DNA of 64,000 nt. Source: Portulaca oleracea (Eukaryota; Streptophyta; Magnoliopsida; Caryophyllales; Portulacaceae). The notes under the pieces were generated by a model. It worked only from the letters and a program-made list of their open reading frames with translations. It searched no databases and had not been told where the DNA came from. The DNA is taken from contig CM055875.1 in NCBI GenBank assembly GCA_029582165.1, positions 12,749,968 through 12,813,967 on the forward strand, in the 5' to 3' direction. The position numbers and the translations under genes were made by a program. Below are positions 23,351-35,839 of this stretch, piece by piece. The number at the start of each line of letters is the position of its first letter. Within the stretch, counting starts at the first letter, position 1.

Positions 23351-25723
23351 TCTATATAATATATAATGGAAAAGTACGTGAGACTCAGTGAAAAAAGGCA
23401 TGAGATTGATTTTCGGAATATGAGCCAATCAAATTGAAGAATTTTTTTTTAGTCAATTTCATTTTTCACCTAAATAACCGCTCCTTTCTAGCTAACTCTG
23501 CGCAACTCTTTCTCTCTCCTCCCTAAATATTCGCACATGACTGTTTTCTTCCGAAAACTGCTCCATATCATATTCAAACGCAGGTCTCTCTCAATCTGTC
23601 AGTTTCATTCTTTTTTTCCATAAACTGCTTCTTCTCCAAATCCCTAATTCTCTCCTTCCTCATCTCTCTCCCCTGTTTTCTTCCTCGATTCCATCTTCCT
23701 TCCCGACTCCACCGTCGACGGTGTCGCTTCTCCGGCCACTGCCTCCGTCTCCATCTCTGCCGCCGTTTCCTCCGTCTTGCGTGAATCTCCACTTTGTCGA
23801 AATATAGGTTTGTGTTGGTTTTTAGAAGGGTTTGTGTTGATTTTTGAGATGGGTTTGTGTTGATTCTAGAATCTTAACTATCTTAACAAATTAAATTATT
23901 TCAGATGGAGAGGATCTGTAGTCAACAATTCAATCAGGAAGAATATATGCAGTTCTACTGAGGTTTGCTTTTCAGATTTGGTTGTCTTCGACTTTTTTTT
24001 TCTTCGATCAGTGGCATATTTTATCGGTTTATGTTTTTATGATATATGGTTTCGATCTGGAAATTTTTGAGCTTTACTCCATATTTTATGATGTATGCCT
24101 TGAATTGGGAACAAGTTAATGCCTGTGTTGGGACTTGGGAGTTTAAAGTCGCGGTTGTTGTATTCCTAATTTTCAATGTTTATAACATTGAAATTGACAC
24201 TCATAATTCTTCCTTCTCCATTGAATTTTGATTTTCTTTCTTCTGAAATCTATTTGGCCTTCTAAAGTCATGGTTTTTGTATTCCTAATTTCAATATGAT
24301 TTGGGTTAAGAATTTTCTAAGAAGTTATCATCTATCTATTCCAAGGTAACCCTAACGTTTTTGCTATTGCAATAGTTGAGCCAACTTTTTGATGCCCAAA
24401 TTTGGAGGTTAACACAATCTGGAGAGTGTGGCAGGATGCCAAGGCTACACAACCATCAGATTTTGGTATGTTGTCCTCTTTCACTTGAGTAAGTATAATG
24501 TTTGAATTGGGATATTGGAATTTACATAAGTTTATTCTCCTTGGGTTTTTGGTGTTCAAATTTGACTATGGATTTTTTTTTAATTGACATTGTCAATAAT
24601 TCGATTATGGAGCTCTATTTGTGATTATGATTGTCATTGTCAATTTGTTTATTTTGTTTCATAGATGAGAGTGTGAGTTTAATATGGCCTATGCTTATAC
24701 AATATATATAAACATCATTTGCAATGCCTTCCTATTTTGGTCTCCATCATGCAGATCTCAGTCTTTTGTCGTCTCCAACTAGCACAATAACATTCAGTTC
24801 ACATTATATTGCAATCTGCATAAGGTGACCTTTGAAAATAACTTACTTGGTTCATGTTTGTAAAATGAGGTATTTGATAAGTTCTTTAGGAAATGCCATA
24901 AAAATTATTTCAATACCTAATAAGAACAACTTTGATGTTGAACAGCGCATTTTGGCTTTCATTGGGTGAACGTTGGGTGAATTTGGCTCATTGTCCCATT
25001 TTAGGTTTTAGGATTTCATATGTAAATGTTGGATTAAGATTTCACCTTTTGGTGGAGGAGATGAATCTAACGCTTTTTGCATTTATATGAGCCCATTAGC
25101 GGTCTGTTCCTTCCCCTCTTCCTAAGTTTGATTAATTCAAGCATTTTCTAATGGAGAAGGCATTGGCAAAACCAGGGAATTTGATGGTATGAAATAGGTT
25201 CATCTCCAAGAAGACGAAGCAGGACATCCCTCATCTTACTCATGCTCTCTCTGCAAGTCCTTATACTCTATCATTCTCCATATATAATAAATGTATCATA
25301 TCATATATAGTCTCTTTCCTTTTTTTTTTCCATCATTAGTTTAAAGAAGCAAATATTTAATTGGAAAACTTGTATGTTTGTAACTAATAAGCATCATATG
25401 CTCATATTATACTTTCTTTAAATACATCATTCTTTGTATATAGTACATACTACCAGGAACTGTTCTTTAGCCCCATCATTACTCATTTAATACTTATTTT
25501 TAGCATTATTTTCATTAATATGTATGGGATATATATATATATATATATACATATGTATGTATGTTTCATCTTAACAATATATCGTGATGGGTTTTCATTG
25601 GACAACAATCAATGTTGGTTCTTTTTAAATTAGATCTACAATTATTATTAAATTTTGATTTTTTAAATTAAATAACTGTTTTATTATGTTCCGTGCATCA
25701 CACGAGTGTAAGTCTAAGACTAG
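23351..25723 (+). mobile_element. Helitron with possible captured gene pieces
   Basis: Starts A|TCTATATAATATATAATGG; the 3' end is CCGTGCATCACACGAG...CTAG at 25723. From 23480 to 23805 it contains a pyrimidine-rich stretch with codon-like GC-rich sequence (CTCCGGCCACTGCC...), resembling a plant 5' UTR/first exon, ending at AATATAG|GTTTGTG. A later 'ttcag|ATGGAGAGG' (23902) resembles a second exon start. Capture of gene pieces is common in plant Helitrons; this instance is inference and no gene is recognised. The base after the CTAG is G, not the expected T, so the 3' boundary may have been altered. Confidence 0.5.
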
Positions 25724-26859
25724 GGTAAGGTGATATTATCACATCTTGGGTTAGGGTTTTGTGGGTTGAGTATTGGGCCTAATGGGAGACACGTGATATT
25801 GGGGTATATAGTTAGAGTTGTTTACAACAATAATTTTTTCATGTATGAAGAAAATATATTTATTTGTGAATAGTTAGGATTTTACGTCGAATAATAATTT
25901 TTAGAATATACTTTTTTCGTTCCATATTAATTATCATAATTTTGACTTTTATAGTCTCCGATGTCATTTTTTATTGGTAATTTCTCAAATAATATGTTAC
26001 TACTACCTCTGGTCTTTTTTATCTGTCATTTATGATTTTCAGTGCCAATTTTAAATCAATAATTTCTAATCTAAAACTTTTATAAAAAATATAAAATTAT
26101 ACTTTTTGAATAATATTTTTTATTATGAATCTAATGATACCAATTTTGTATGATGAATCATTATACAAATTAAGATATTAATAACACAATTTCCTATGCG
26201 AAAGATAAAACCAAACGGAGGGAGTATTAACAATTGCAATATTATTCTTTCATGATAGTATTTTCCGCTACGAATCTAATTGTGGTAATTTTATATAGCA
26301 ATCATCGTATATATTGAGAAATTTATGGTTAATTGTCATATTTGGAAATTGTGCAATCAAATTTCAAATATGACAATTACTATGGAATGGAGGGAATATA
26401 TACCAAAATTTAAGTTTTTGTAGATTGATTAATGATTATCAAAATTTTAATATAAAACATAATATAACTAAAAAAAAGTAGGTTTTGTTTAATTGGGTTG
26501 GGTTAGGATTGTTACGGGACTATAACTAAAAAAGTTTAAGTTTTTAGCCCTGTTCTTTAGATTGGTTGGAGTCACTTTTAGATGGATTGGATTGAATAAA
26601 TTGTGATGCCTTTTGAGGAATCGTGGTTTTAGAGTGATACTTTTTTGAAGAATTGTGTAAGGTTTAGTTTGGATTGGATTGAAAAGACTTACCAATCCAA
26701 AAAACAGTGATTGCGGTGCATAAATAGATTCAAATAATATGGTTTTGTTTTTTGCTTTTTGGGTCTACTTTTTGTATGCTTCTGACTTTATCTTTGTATT
26801 TTTTAACTTGCACTTTTAAACATTCACTAAATAGTGCATTTGTTGATAATATTTTCAAT
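25724..26859. other. AT-rich Helitron-block filler
   Basis: No gene. Contains 'ggaGGGAGTATTA'-type sequence near 26217, often seen in plant MITE ends, but I could not pair it with an inverted partner. Confidence 0.4.
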
Positions 26860-27440
26860 AAAATTATATGGATTTTTGGATGATAATATACCGACCTTTG
26901 GAGTATTGGATTGTAATATACTGACCTTTATATTTAGGTGACATTATTATGTCAACAGTAACTAAGGGGTTGATGAATTAGTCTCCATGTTGACGTGGCT
27001 GGCAGAGGGGAAAAACCTGTCTCAACCCAATAACCCGGTTAACTCTTCCGTTTTTATAACTAACCCATATTACAAGACATTGGTTGATTGTTGGCCAAGT
27101 CAATATGAAAACCGATTCAGGACCCCCTTCGTCAGTATGTTGGGGCCAATTTTTTAATGTGGATTAGTGAGAAAAATTGAGGGGTCAATGAAGTTACTGG
27201 GGAAGAGTCGGTTATTTTCTCTCCACTTGCTACGTTATCATGGAGACCAGTTCACCTATCACGACCCTCTTAGTCACTGTTGGTATAATTATATCACCTA
27301 AGTATAAAAGTCCGGAATATTGTTGTCCAATAATAAATGTCAGTATGTTGTCCAATAATAAACAATCATATAATTTGGTATATTGGATGACAATATACTG
27401 ACTTTTCGTGGTGTTGGATCGCAATATACTGACATTTGTT
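26860..27440. repeat. Fold-back element with long inverted arms
   Basis: The segment around 26870-27005 (ending 'gtctccatgttgacgtggc') is inverted at about 27230-27440: the complement reads 'ggtctccatgataacgtagc', preceded by 'acttaggtgatataattata' against 'tttaggtgacattattatg'. 'aatatactgac' words repeat in both arms. It is diverged but extends over ~130 bp per arm, so it is a MITE-like fold-back. I did not find a clear target duplication. Confidence 0.55.
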
Positions 27441-27695
27441 AAAAATATGTTCCAGGATAATTATAAATGGGAAAACCAACCAACTCACAACATCAATATC
27501 TACTACATTTATTCAAATGTATGGAGGACAAGAGATTAGAGAGGACTATTTATCATGAAGAATGATAAGACCTTTTGAGCAATTTATTATAACAATTTTG
27601 AACCGATTTAGTATTTTCATAATTGAATTGTTGGCCTCCTGTGTTTTTTTAAATTTTTTTTTATTATTATATGTAGATTATATACCTTTTGAGCA

Positions 27696-28116
27696 ATTTA
27701 TTATAATATCTTTTTATTTGACAGCCTAATTACTGTTTTGTTCATTTTAAATTGTACGTATAGTTATCATTTAATTTTACTTTATAAAACTAAATAACTA
27801 TTTTATTATACATCGTGCATCGCACGTGTTGAAGACTATTTATTATAATATCTTTTTATTTGACAACCTGATTATTGTTTTGTTCATTTTAAATTGTACG
27901 TATAGTTATCATTTAATTCTACTTAATAAAATTAAATAACTATTTTATTATACTCCGTGCATCGCACAGGTTGAAGACTATTTATTATAATATCTTTTCA
28001 TTTGACAACCTGATTATTGTTTTGTTCATTTTAAATTATACGTATAGTTATCATTTATTTCTACTTTATAAAACTAAATAACTATTTTACCGTGCATTGC
28101 ACGGGTTGAAGACTAG
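27696..28116 (+). repeat. Helitron 3' terminus in three tandem copies
   Basis: Three consecutive ~135-142-bp units each run from 'ttattataatatctttt(t/c)atttgaca' to a short hairpin with CGTGCAT(C/T)GCACG and 'gttgaagacta'. The 'gaagacta' words start at 27831, 27973 and 28108. Only the last unit ends in a legal CTAG followed by T; the first two read CTAT. The hairpin is best in the last copy (CCGTGC/GCACGG). Confidence 0.85.
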
Positions 28117-28189
28117 TATAATTTAATGCAACATTTTTCCCAAAGTGTTGCGTATACCAAGCTATTGTAACATTTTTTTTAAAAAAAAA

Positions 28190-31108
28190 GAAAATAAAAA
28201 GTTGAATTGGGCGGGGATTTAGCAAACTCTATTTTCGTCTCCCTCCCATCAAAAGTTTCTCAAAATTTTCCCAAAATTTTAACAAAAATCAAATTGTCAC
28301 CCCACTTCCCTCCCCAACCAATTACACCCACTTCAATCTAACGTATGCCATAACCCTAATTCACCCTCCTCATTCTGATCTCCACCCTCCGTCCCTCACT
28401 TTTCAATTCAATTCCCCAATGGGTGACATCACCAACCAAATACACTGAGATCAATCACCGACCCACATTTCCCATACATATCCACCAGCGTGTTGTGAAT
28501 GAACACCTCTGAAGGCTGAAGCAAACTAGGATTTGACGATGCGAGTTCCCACGAACATGGCGGATGGAGTTCGATTGGATACATCGATCGAGTAGTTTTG
28601 CGAAGGGAGAAGAATTGGGGAGAAAAAAGTCCCCGAAATTTGGCTTGAGATGCAGATTTCTTGCCATCCCATCGTTCGAATTCAAGATTAAACCTCTCTT
28701 TAGGAATCTATGGATCTAAGCAGGGGGAAATCAAATAAGGAGTGACTTGCCTCCTGATGAGGTGTTTGCCAGTGTAAAATCCGGCGACGGAGACACGACG
28801 ACGGACCGATGGTGCTCCCAGCGGCGGCAATTGAGGAGTAGGCCATCACCATGGCACGTGAGATGCGTGCCCAGATCTCCGCAGCACTGAACAAAATGAA
28901 GGAAATCTAGCTGGAAATTTCATCAAATTGCCCTAGTTCTAGAAATCATGTCATTCGTTGTCTCCAATTAGGGTGCTTTGTAAGGTGGGTGTTTCTCATA
29001 ATTCATTTCTATTAGAATTCTACTATAAACTCAAAGCAAAATTTCATCAAATTTAGGGCATTTGTTTTTCTAGGTTGTCGACCGTGTCTCGCTGTTAGTT
29101 GTGAAGGTTGGGCGCCATACTCCTGAGGTAAGGGTATCACTTCTTTCAGGCTTTTGTTCTATTTGCTCTACGTGTCTGTGCAAAGACATGCTCTGGGTAA
29201 GTTAGTGATATATATGTGTGTTTATAGTGAGTCACGACTCACATTGAGGTCAACTTCTATGCCCTTTACTTAGCCTTTTTCTGTCTAAAGACATGCTCTG
29301 GGATAATCTCCCTAGTTGAATTGGAGGTGAGGGTGGTTCAATCGTTCAACTGGACATGATCTTATGCCGATGGGTGTCTGACAATATGCTTTTGGATATA
29401 GAGATTTGGCTAAGAACTCACTGCATGTTTCTGGGTTCAGGTTCACTTTATAGAAGCAATGTTTCCTAACAGTGGCATTGGAGACTGTTATGGTTAGTGT
29501 TTTGATTTATTAAAAGGAGTTTGATGAGGTTTATTAGTGAGACATAAAATCTTTAGAGGACCGTGACCAAGGCAAAGTATGAAGTAAAGGGTATTTATGC
29601 TTTTTAGAGGGACACTTGAAAACTTAATTGCTCATGGCCAAACTTCATGTTTGATGGAAGGCAGCAGAGGTTGCACATTCCCTCTTTTGCACATGCTACA
29701 AATTCAACAAGCAGGTTGAGAAAGCATATGTTCTCCTTTTGCTGGCTAAAATCCACAAGGTATTTGTTATGCTTTTAAAAACTATTCACATGTCATTTGA
29801 TATCTGCAATTCCGATCCGGTATAGATCATTGTTGAGGATCCCTTTTTGCTAATTCATCGTATGTCGCTCTCTCATTGAACATATCTGGGAACTACGCCT
29901 TTCTAACGATCTTTAAGGCTCGGTTTGGTCCTGCAGAATAACTTGGAAAGAACAACTTTTGAGAAAGCAAAGTAGTTGACCATGTAACAGTTGTATTTGT
30001 GATACTTGCATAAAGGAATAGAAGCTTAAAACAGAAGTATGGTGACCAGGTAACAGTCTGTCATCAGGCTTCGTTAGATAGCTGTGCGACATGAATTACT
30101 CAAATTTCAACAAATGTCGCTTGGGATAAATGCTATTAATGTCGCTTGGGATAAATGCTATTAATGTCGCTTGGGATAAATGCTATTGTGAATATTACCC
30201 TTCTTCGTATTCATTCCTTCTTAATTATATTATTTGACCAATTCGTACAGTAAGCCACTTCTTGATAGCTTTTGCACTCCTCTTTTCTTCTTGGTGCATA
30301 CCAATTTTTTTCTCAATCCATTTGTGCTACCTTTGTATTGACTATTTTGTTGTAGAATTTATGTTATTGATGTGAAATTGTTGTAAACAAGTTTTGTTCA
30401 CTGTTTTATGATCTTTATCATGCCAAAAAATGGCCCGCATGGTGCTGCTTAGGTTAATTAGCTAGTAAACATTAATAAAAATTCAATATTTCTGTCACAG
30501 GGAGTGGAGCGGGAGCTCTTCTTGAAGTTGACTTCTCTTAATTATAACTTCTAGTGAAGCTCTCTCGATCACGATCACGATTCATTACAAGTGTATCCTG
30601 TTCTAATCCCATGTCAAAGGTGACGGGTCTTCCTGCTCCCATTAGTGTTTTATCCTTTTTATTATTGTTTGTGTTTGCTTATATGCTTTTGGGTTCTTTG
30701 AGTTGGCTAGAGTTTCTTTTAATCAATAATGTGCTCCTAGTACTCATTCTAGCTACTTTATTTTAGCCCAGTGTATGTTTTATGAGATTTTTGAAGATAC
30801 CCAACTGTTACTTGATAAAATTAGACACACAAGGAGCACAAAATTTTTCAATGATACATCAAGGCAAGCGCTACTGGATGGTTCATATTTGTGGGCGCTG
30901 CCTATATCTAATTGGTGCGGTTTAGATTAAACTGCATAACCAACCATCTATTGCCACGTGAAACAGGACATTAGTAAAATCAGAAAACGAAAGTCTGCAG
31001 AAACCAAAAATTATGTTGGACATTAATTAGTTTAAATTCTAAAACCCAAATTTGAGTTTGGAATGCTTGCTTTGGAATATTTACGCATATAGATTGAGTA
31101 TCGAGCGT
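28190..31108. other. CACTA interior with exon-like fragments
   Basis: No long frame. Two short in-frame stretches on the plus strand are bounded by splice-like words: 29074-29130 (after TTTTTCTAG, before GTAAGG; 18 codons) and 29663-29762 (after ATGGAAG, before GTATTT; about 34 codons with a Cys-rich then amphipathic Leu-rich pattern). They may be exons of a captured gene whose identity I do not recognise. The GC-richer stretch 28450-28900 may be a captured first exon or UTR. Confidence 0.4.
30115..30187. repeat. 25-bp tandem repeat, three copies
   Basis: TGTCGCTTGGGATAAATGCT plus ATTAA starts at 30115, 30140 and 30165, virtually identical copies. Confidence 0.9.
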
Positions 31109-31379
31109 TAGAGTTGGCAAAAATCCGGGTCGGACAAATTCGGACAATGTCAAAATTCGGACGAGAAATTCATGTCCGGACCCGGTTTTATTTCAGATCA
31201 AACCGGGTCGGACAATTCGGACGAAGCTAAAATCGGGTTCGGACAATAGAAAAAAGAGAAATTTTGTCCGAATATTCGGTCAATATAAAAATTCGGACGG
31301 AAAATCTATGTCCAGACCTGGTTTTTTCCGGGTCGGACAATCCGGGTAATCCGGATCGGACAAAATTTTGCCAGCTCTA
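31109..31379. mobile_element. hAT-type MITE, copy 3
   Basis: 271 bp, TAGAGTTGGCAAAA at the left and the reverse complement of TAGAGCTGGCAAAA at the right. A perfect 8-bp target duplication TCGAGCGT lies at 31101-31108 and 31380-31387. The interior is full of TCGGACAA/TTCGGAC words and is highly similar to the copy at 11231. Confidence 0.95.
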
Positions 31380-31387
31380 TCGAGCGT

Positions 31388-32193
31388 GTGGCTCAATTAC
31401 ATACTTCGGCGTGTGGTCGTTTTGTTTGTTTTTCGTTTATTTTATATTATTTATAGGGATGTAAGGCTTTAAGCCTGGGAAACGTTCATATTACAAACGG
31501 AACTCTGTCGAATTTTATCCAGAAAAATTTGAAAATGAATTTTTTTACACTTCCTTTATACCTCTCGGCTTTAACAAGGTTGACATTGACCCTAACAACC
31601 CTTCTTAATTAGTAGTCAGACTGATACATATGTAGATACTAGTATAAATATGGTGAGGGAATGCTTTTAATTTATTTTCTTGTACACAGGTTGTCATCAT
31701 ATGTTGAATAATGTACCTTATTTTTTTGTTTTGTAGGTTAACTTGGTTGATGTTGGGTGGAATACGTTGTGTTTGGCTGTCCATATTTTGCGATTGACAA
31801 AAAAGGATGTTCATAAAGACAACAAGTTTTTGGATATACGTACTTTCGAGTGAGGGATTACAAGTAGGGTATGCTTTTGGGATGAAGGAGTACAAGTTAG
31901 ATACGTATGGATGAACAAATACAAGTGTACGAAGCCTAATTATATTTTGGTTTCTTAGGTGGATGTTAAGAAGTTGATATATAAGTAAACTACATGTGAA
32001 TCACTTGGATGATCTAAAATGTAGCGCTTTAATTTATTTCAACGGAATATGTTTTTATGTCTCAATTATATTTTGTAAGTATTTTTACAAGATTGAGTGA
32101 AAACAACAAACTATTCCTATAGTGCAAGAAAACATTGCATTACAACAGGTGAAACTAAAATAGTCACATGGCTCATAAAGTCTTCTTTGATAT
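31388..32193. other. AT-rich CACTA interior, no gene
   Basis: Nothing coding is supported. CTATAGTG at 32117-32124 was examined as a CACTA right end and rejected, because the subterminal words lie beyond it. Confidence 0.4.
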
Positions 32194-32344
32194 CTAAGGC
32201 AACGTTTCTACTTGCATCAAAGGCAAGGTTTCTACTTGAAAGTGTTGCATTCGTTTAATGGCTAAGGTAACGTTTCCTTTTCTAAGTGTTGCAATAGCCA
32301 AAACATCTAAGGCAACATTCTTAGCTATCATTACCGTTCTGGTT

Positions 32345-35300
32345 GTGATGTCTTCTTTAATCTGCTTGCACATCATCTAGGGAGGCCTTCGTTTGTTGTG
32401 AACAATATTATTCCTCTCCCTCCAAATATTATAAAAGTAGGGACCATAAACTCCATAGACCAGCTTTTTGATACCTCTTGTAACCCCTTCGGTTTCCAAA
32501 TGGTCCCTCCACCCAAAAGGCATAGGAGCATCGGAAACAACTGCAGCAAGGCCAGGAGCTGATCGAAGAGGTGATCATGCGTTTCTTCCTCCTTTTCGCA
32601 GACAGGGTAAAGCTGTATGCTACCCATTCTCCATCGGCTAGTTCGGCTACGGACAACAAGCCGCTTTTGCACCCTCAGCCACACGATAAAAGCATGTCTC
32701 AGGGTGACCAAAGGGCTCCAGACCATGTCTATCCACCAGGGCTCATCCATGGGGGGGGGGGGGGGGAGTAGCCATCTGTACCCGCTAGTGACAGCGTAGC
32801 CATGCATTCCTTCCCAGTTCCATCGATGTCCCGACGTCGACCCCCATTTGATGATGTCTTTAACCTTGCAGAGATGCTTGAAGTAGGGGCAAACATCGTA
32901 ATGGGGTTAATAATCCCACCAGGATCGGTCCTTGATATATTTCCCGTGCATCCATTTTACCCAAAGGATGTCTTTCTTCGCCTGGATATCCCAAACAAGC
33001 TTGGCGATTGCAGCTTGGTTCTATAAGTGTAGGTTTCTGTAGCCCAGACCACCCCATATATGTGGGTCTACATGTTCTTTCCCAGGATATTGACGGGGGA
33101 GCTTTATAATCCGGGGATCCACACCAAAGAAAGTTTCTACAGTAGTTGTTGATAGTATCGATCACTTTCTCCGGTAGCATTATTATTCTTGCCCACAAGC
33201 TGAAAACACCAAAAAGGACCAAGTTAATTAGGGTTGCCCAGCCAACGTAGGATATATTCCTGGAAGACCAGAGCTTGATTTTGGTCAGAATTTTCTCCGT
33301 CAGCACATTGCAGTCCACCGGCGAGAGTTTACACGAGGAAATTGGCATTCCAAGATATTTGAATGGGAGCACTCCCTGCCGCAAATCCAGTTTTCTGGAG
33401 TAACTCCGTCTCGTCTTGTACACACCCGAAAATGACCTTCGACTTTGTGAAATTTGCTTCTAGTCCTGTCACCTCAGAGAAATGGCGGAAGGCCTTCTTA
33501 AGGTACCAATGGAGACTTTATTTGTCGAAGTGAAAAGAATTAAATCTTCCGCAAACATCAGATGCGAGAGTTTCAGTTTAGTGCAGTGCGGATGATATTT
33601 GTATCCCTTTGACTGTTTTATATGGAGCTCAATTAATCTAGACAAGTATTACATAATCAATACAAAAAGAAGAGGAGACATCGGGTCTCTTGTCGAAGCC
33701 CTCTCCCTCCAGAGAATTTATCAAAAATTATCCCATTCGCATTGACGGCAAAAGCGGGGGATGTGTCACATGCCATTATGCATTTGATTATCCAGGATGG
33801 GAACTTGTAAGCGCGTAGGGCTTCCTCAATGAAATTCCAATGGACTGAGTCAAAGGCTTTTTCAAGTCTATTTTCATCGTACATCTCAGAGAGATTGTTG
33901 AGCGTGCGTAACCCTGGGCAATTTCTTGGCAAAGTAGAACATTATGTAGCAATTCACGTCCCAGAACGAAAGCGGCTTGACCTTGGTTGACAAGTGACGG
34001 GAGGATCTCCCGAATTCTAGCTGCTAGAATTTTTGTGACCTCTTTGTAGAATGTGTTGCAGCATGAGATTGGTCGAAATTTCGTAGTTCATTGGGGGTTT
34101 GGAGTTTTGGGAATAAGGACCAGGTGGGTGGCGTTAAATGATTTCAGTAGAGTTCCTTTTGCAAAAAACTCTATTACAGCCTCACACACAAGGCCCCCAA
34201 TTCGGCTCCAGCCCTCTTTGTAGAAACCACTTGTGTAACCATCTGGACCTAGAGTTTTTCATTTGGAATGGAAAAAAACGCCTGCTTGATCTCTTTTTCC
34301 GATATACTTCTACCCGTCCACAATTTTTTTATCAATAGTAAGGCACGGTCCGCTTTCGTACACTTCTTTCATCCCTCTTCTTTTGTTGGTTTCCTGAGTG
34401 CCAAGAAGCCCATGGTAGTATTCCTTTAGATATCTATTTACGTTCTCCAAGCCTGTGATCTTTTGCCCGTTGGGGTCTTCAATTTCATGAACAAAATTCA
34501 TAGCCCTCTTCTGACGCATCTTTGCCAAAAAAAAAAAATACTACAACTATCTCCCATCTCACTCCAATCAAATTTGCTTTGCTGTTTTCTGAGGAGCAGA
34601 GCCGAGTGAAGGATTTTCGCTCCTTAGCCTATTGCTCTCTAAATTGAAGCATGTGATCATTCGGATGGTCTTACAACTCCGTTTGTATTTGTTGAAGTTG
34701 CTCCCTGCTTTTGGCTTCTTGTTGATATATATCAGCATATCGACTTCTATGGAGGTTCTAGAAATCCTTTTGCATTCATGACTGAATTGAGGCACAGCAT
34801 GTACATTGCGTAGCCATTAGAGGCAGCGTGCAAACCCCTCTAAATTATATTCTTGAACTCTGGATCCTTACTCCACATGTCACAGTATCTGAAAGGCGGT
34901 TTAATTCTCTGACAATCTGGGAAAGTTACCATTAGGGCGTATGGTCAGATAGTCCAGCTTGTTGATGCAGGATATGCATATTTTGTGCTATTAGATACTA
35001 CTCCGTGTTCACCAGGATCCTGTCTATCCTTGAACAAACATGGTTGTTTTTCCAAGTGAAATGACTCCCCGTGAAATTTGGCTCGTGTAATTGGCAGTCT
35101 ATGATGCAATGTTGAAAAGCTCTCGTGGTGAAGGCCTCTACATCAGCCCCCCTTTCTCTGTCCTGAGGCCCCGCTACAGCATTTAAATCTCCCATCACCC
35201 CCCAAGGGCCCTTTATAGTTGAATAGATAGCTCGTATGTCATCCTAGAGAGCATCTCCCTCAGCGACAGAATTACTACCATAAATCCACGTGATATAAAT

Positions 35301-35669
35301 CTCAAAAGCATCTATTCTTCTCGTAACTTTAGTATGAATCAGCTGGGCAGTCGAAGATAGCTTGATGACATTGTAAATTCTTGTGTCCCAGGCGATTAGA
35401 ACTCGAACTCTATTACAATGTTCTTCATTTGAGGTGACACCCCAATTAACAAAAGCAACATTAACCAAATTCTCCATGTTTCTAGGGGGGATTTTAGTCT
35501 CATAAAGACCGGTAATTCTTACCCTATTCATTTGCAAGAAGACCCGTAGGTCTTCTTTCTTCTCCGGACTATTAAGTCCGCGCACGTTCCAACTGAGGAG
35601 ATTCATTTGATTTGTTGTTTGGAATATATTCATCACTTTCCTCAATTTCTTCATCAGTGAGACTAGCAA
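32345..35669 (-). pseudogene. LINE ORF2: endonuclease, reverse transcriptase, zf-RVT
   Basis: APE-type endonuclease: the LLSWNVRGLN motif with the expected Asn and the ETK Glu lie near 35600-35490, and the GDLNAV and RIDRILVN motifs at 35195-35000. The reverse transcriptase follows: EKAFDSVHWNFI near 33850, the active-site box reads FAED instead of FADD (33543-33552), and the thumb-like LPFKYLGMPI begins near 33365. The C-terminal zf-RVT has VWSPLVTLRHAFIVWL and C-x2-C...H near 32720-32560. Many stops and frameshifts divide the frame. The enzyme would perform target-primed reverse transcription; this copy cannot. Confidence 0.85.
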
Positions 35670-35839
35670 ACTGATTTTGATTCACTGTTTCATTAGAATG
35701 ATTCTCATGTTCTGTCCTTTTGTCAACCTTTTTATATACTACTATTTTCTTTGGGTGTATAAAACCTTGCTCATCCACTGTTCTATCTAGCTTCTTCTCC
35801 TTCACAGGCTTCCGCTTTCCCCCATTCTGGTTCTCATCT

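Larger units (their letters stand above)
19646..28116 (+). mobile_element. Helitron block (several nested or tandem Helitron-like units)
   Basis: It begins at A|TCTATATACTTATAATG (19646) and ends at ...GGGTTGAAGACTAG|T (28116), the TC...CTAG ends and A/T insertion site of Helitrons. The final 3' end has the expected hairpin CCGTGC-ATT-GCACGG just upstream. Inside are seven further TCTATAT/TCTATTT 5'-like ends (20300, 20625, 20934, 21176, 21463, 22778, 23351) and other 3'-like ends (23335, 25723). No Rep/helicase frame is seen, so all units are non-autonomous. Confidence 0.75.
19541..32340. mobile_element. CACTA-type element (left end), split by a Helitron block
   Basis: CACTACAACAAAAGTG at 19541 matches the CACTA (En/Spm) terminus. 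Short words of the type GCAACACTT, AAGTGTTGC and GTAACG recur in the next 100 bp, resume right after the Helitron block (28125-28175: 'gcaacattttt', 'aagtgttgcg') and reappear at 32200-32315. That is the subterminal-repeat pattern of CACTA elements and shows the Helitron block landed inside it. The interior has no transposase frame. No right terminus is visible; the LINE begins where it should be, so the right boundary is approximate. Confidence 0.65.

Noticed and set aside
23574..23792. 72-codon Arg-rich minus-strand frame
   Set aside because: It is the complement of a pyrimidine-rich leader-like stretch.
32117..32124. CTATAGTG as the right terminus of the CACTA element
   Set aside because: The CACTA subterminal words lie beyond it (32200-32315) and not inward of it, so it is not the end.
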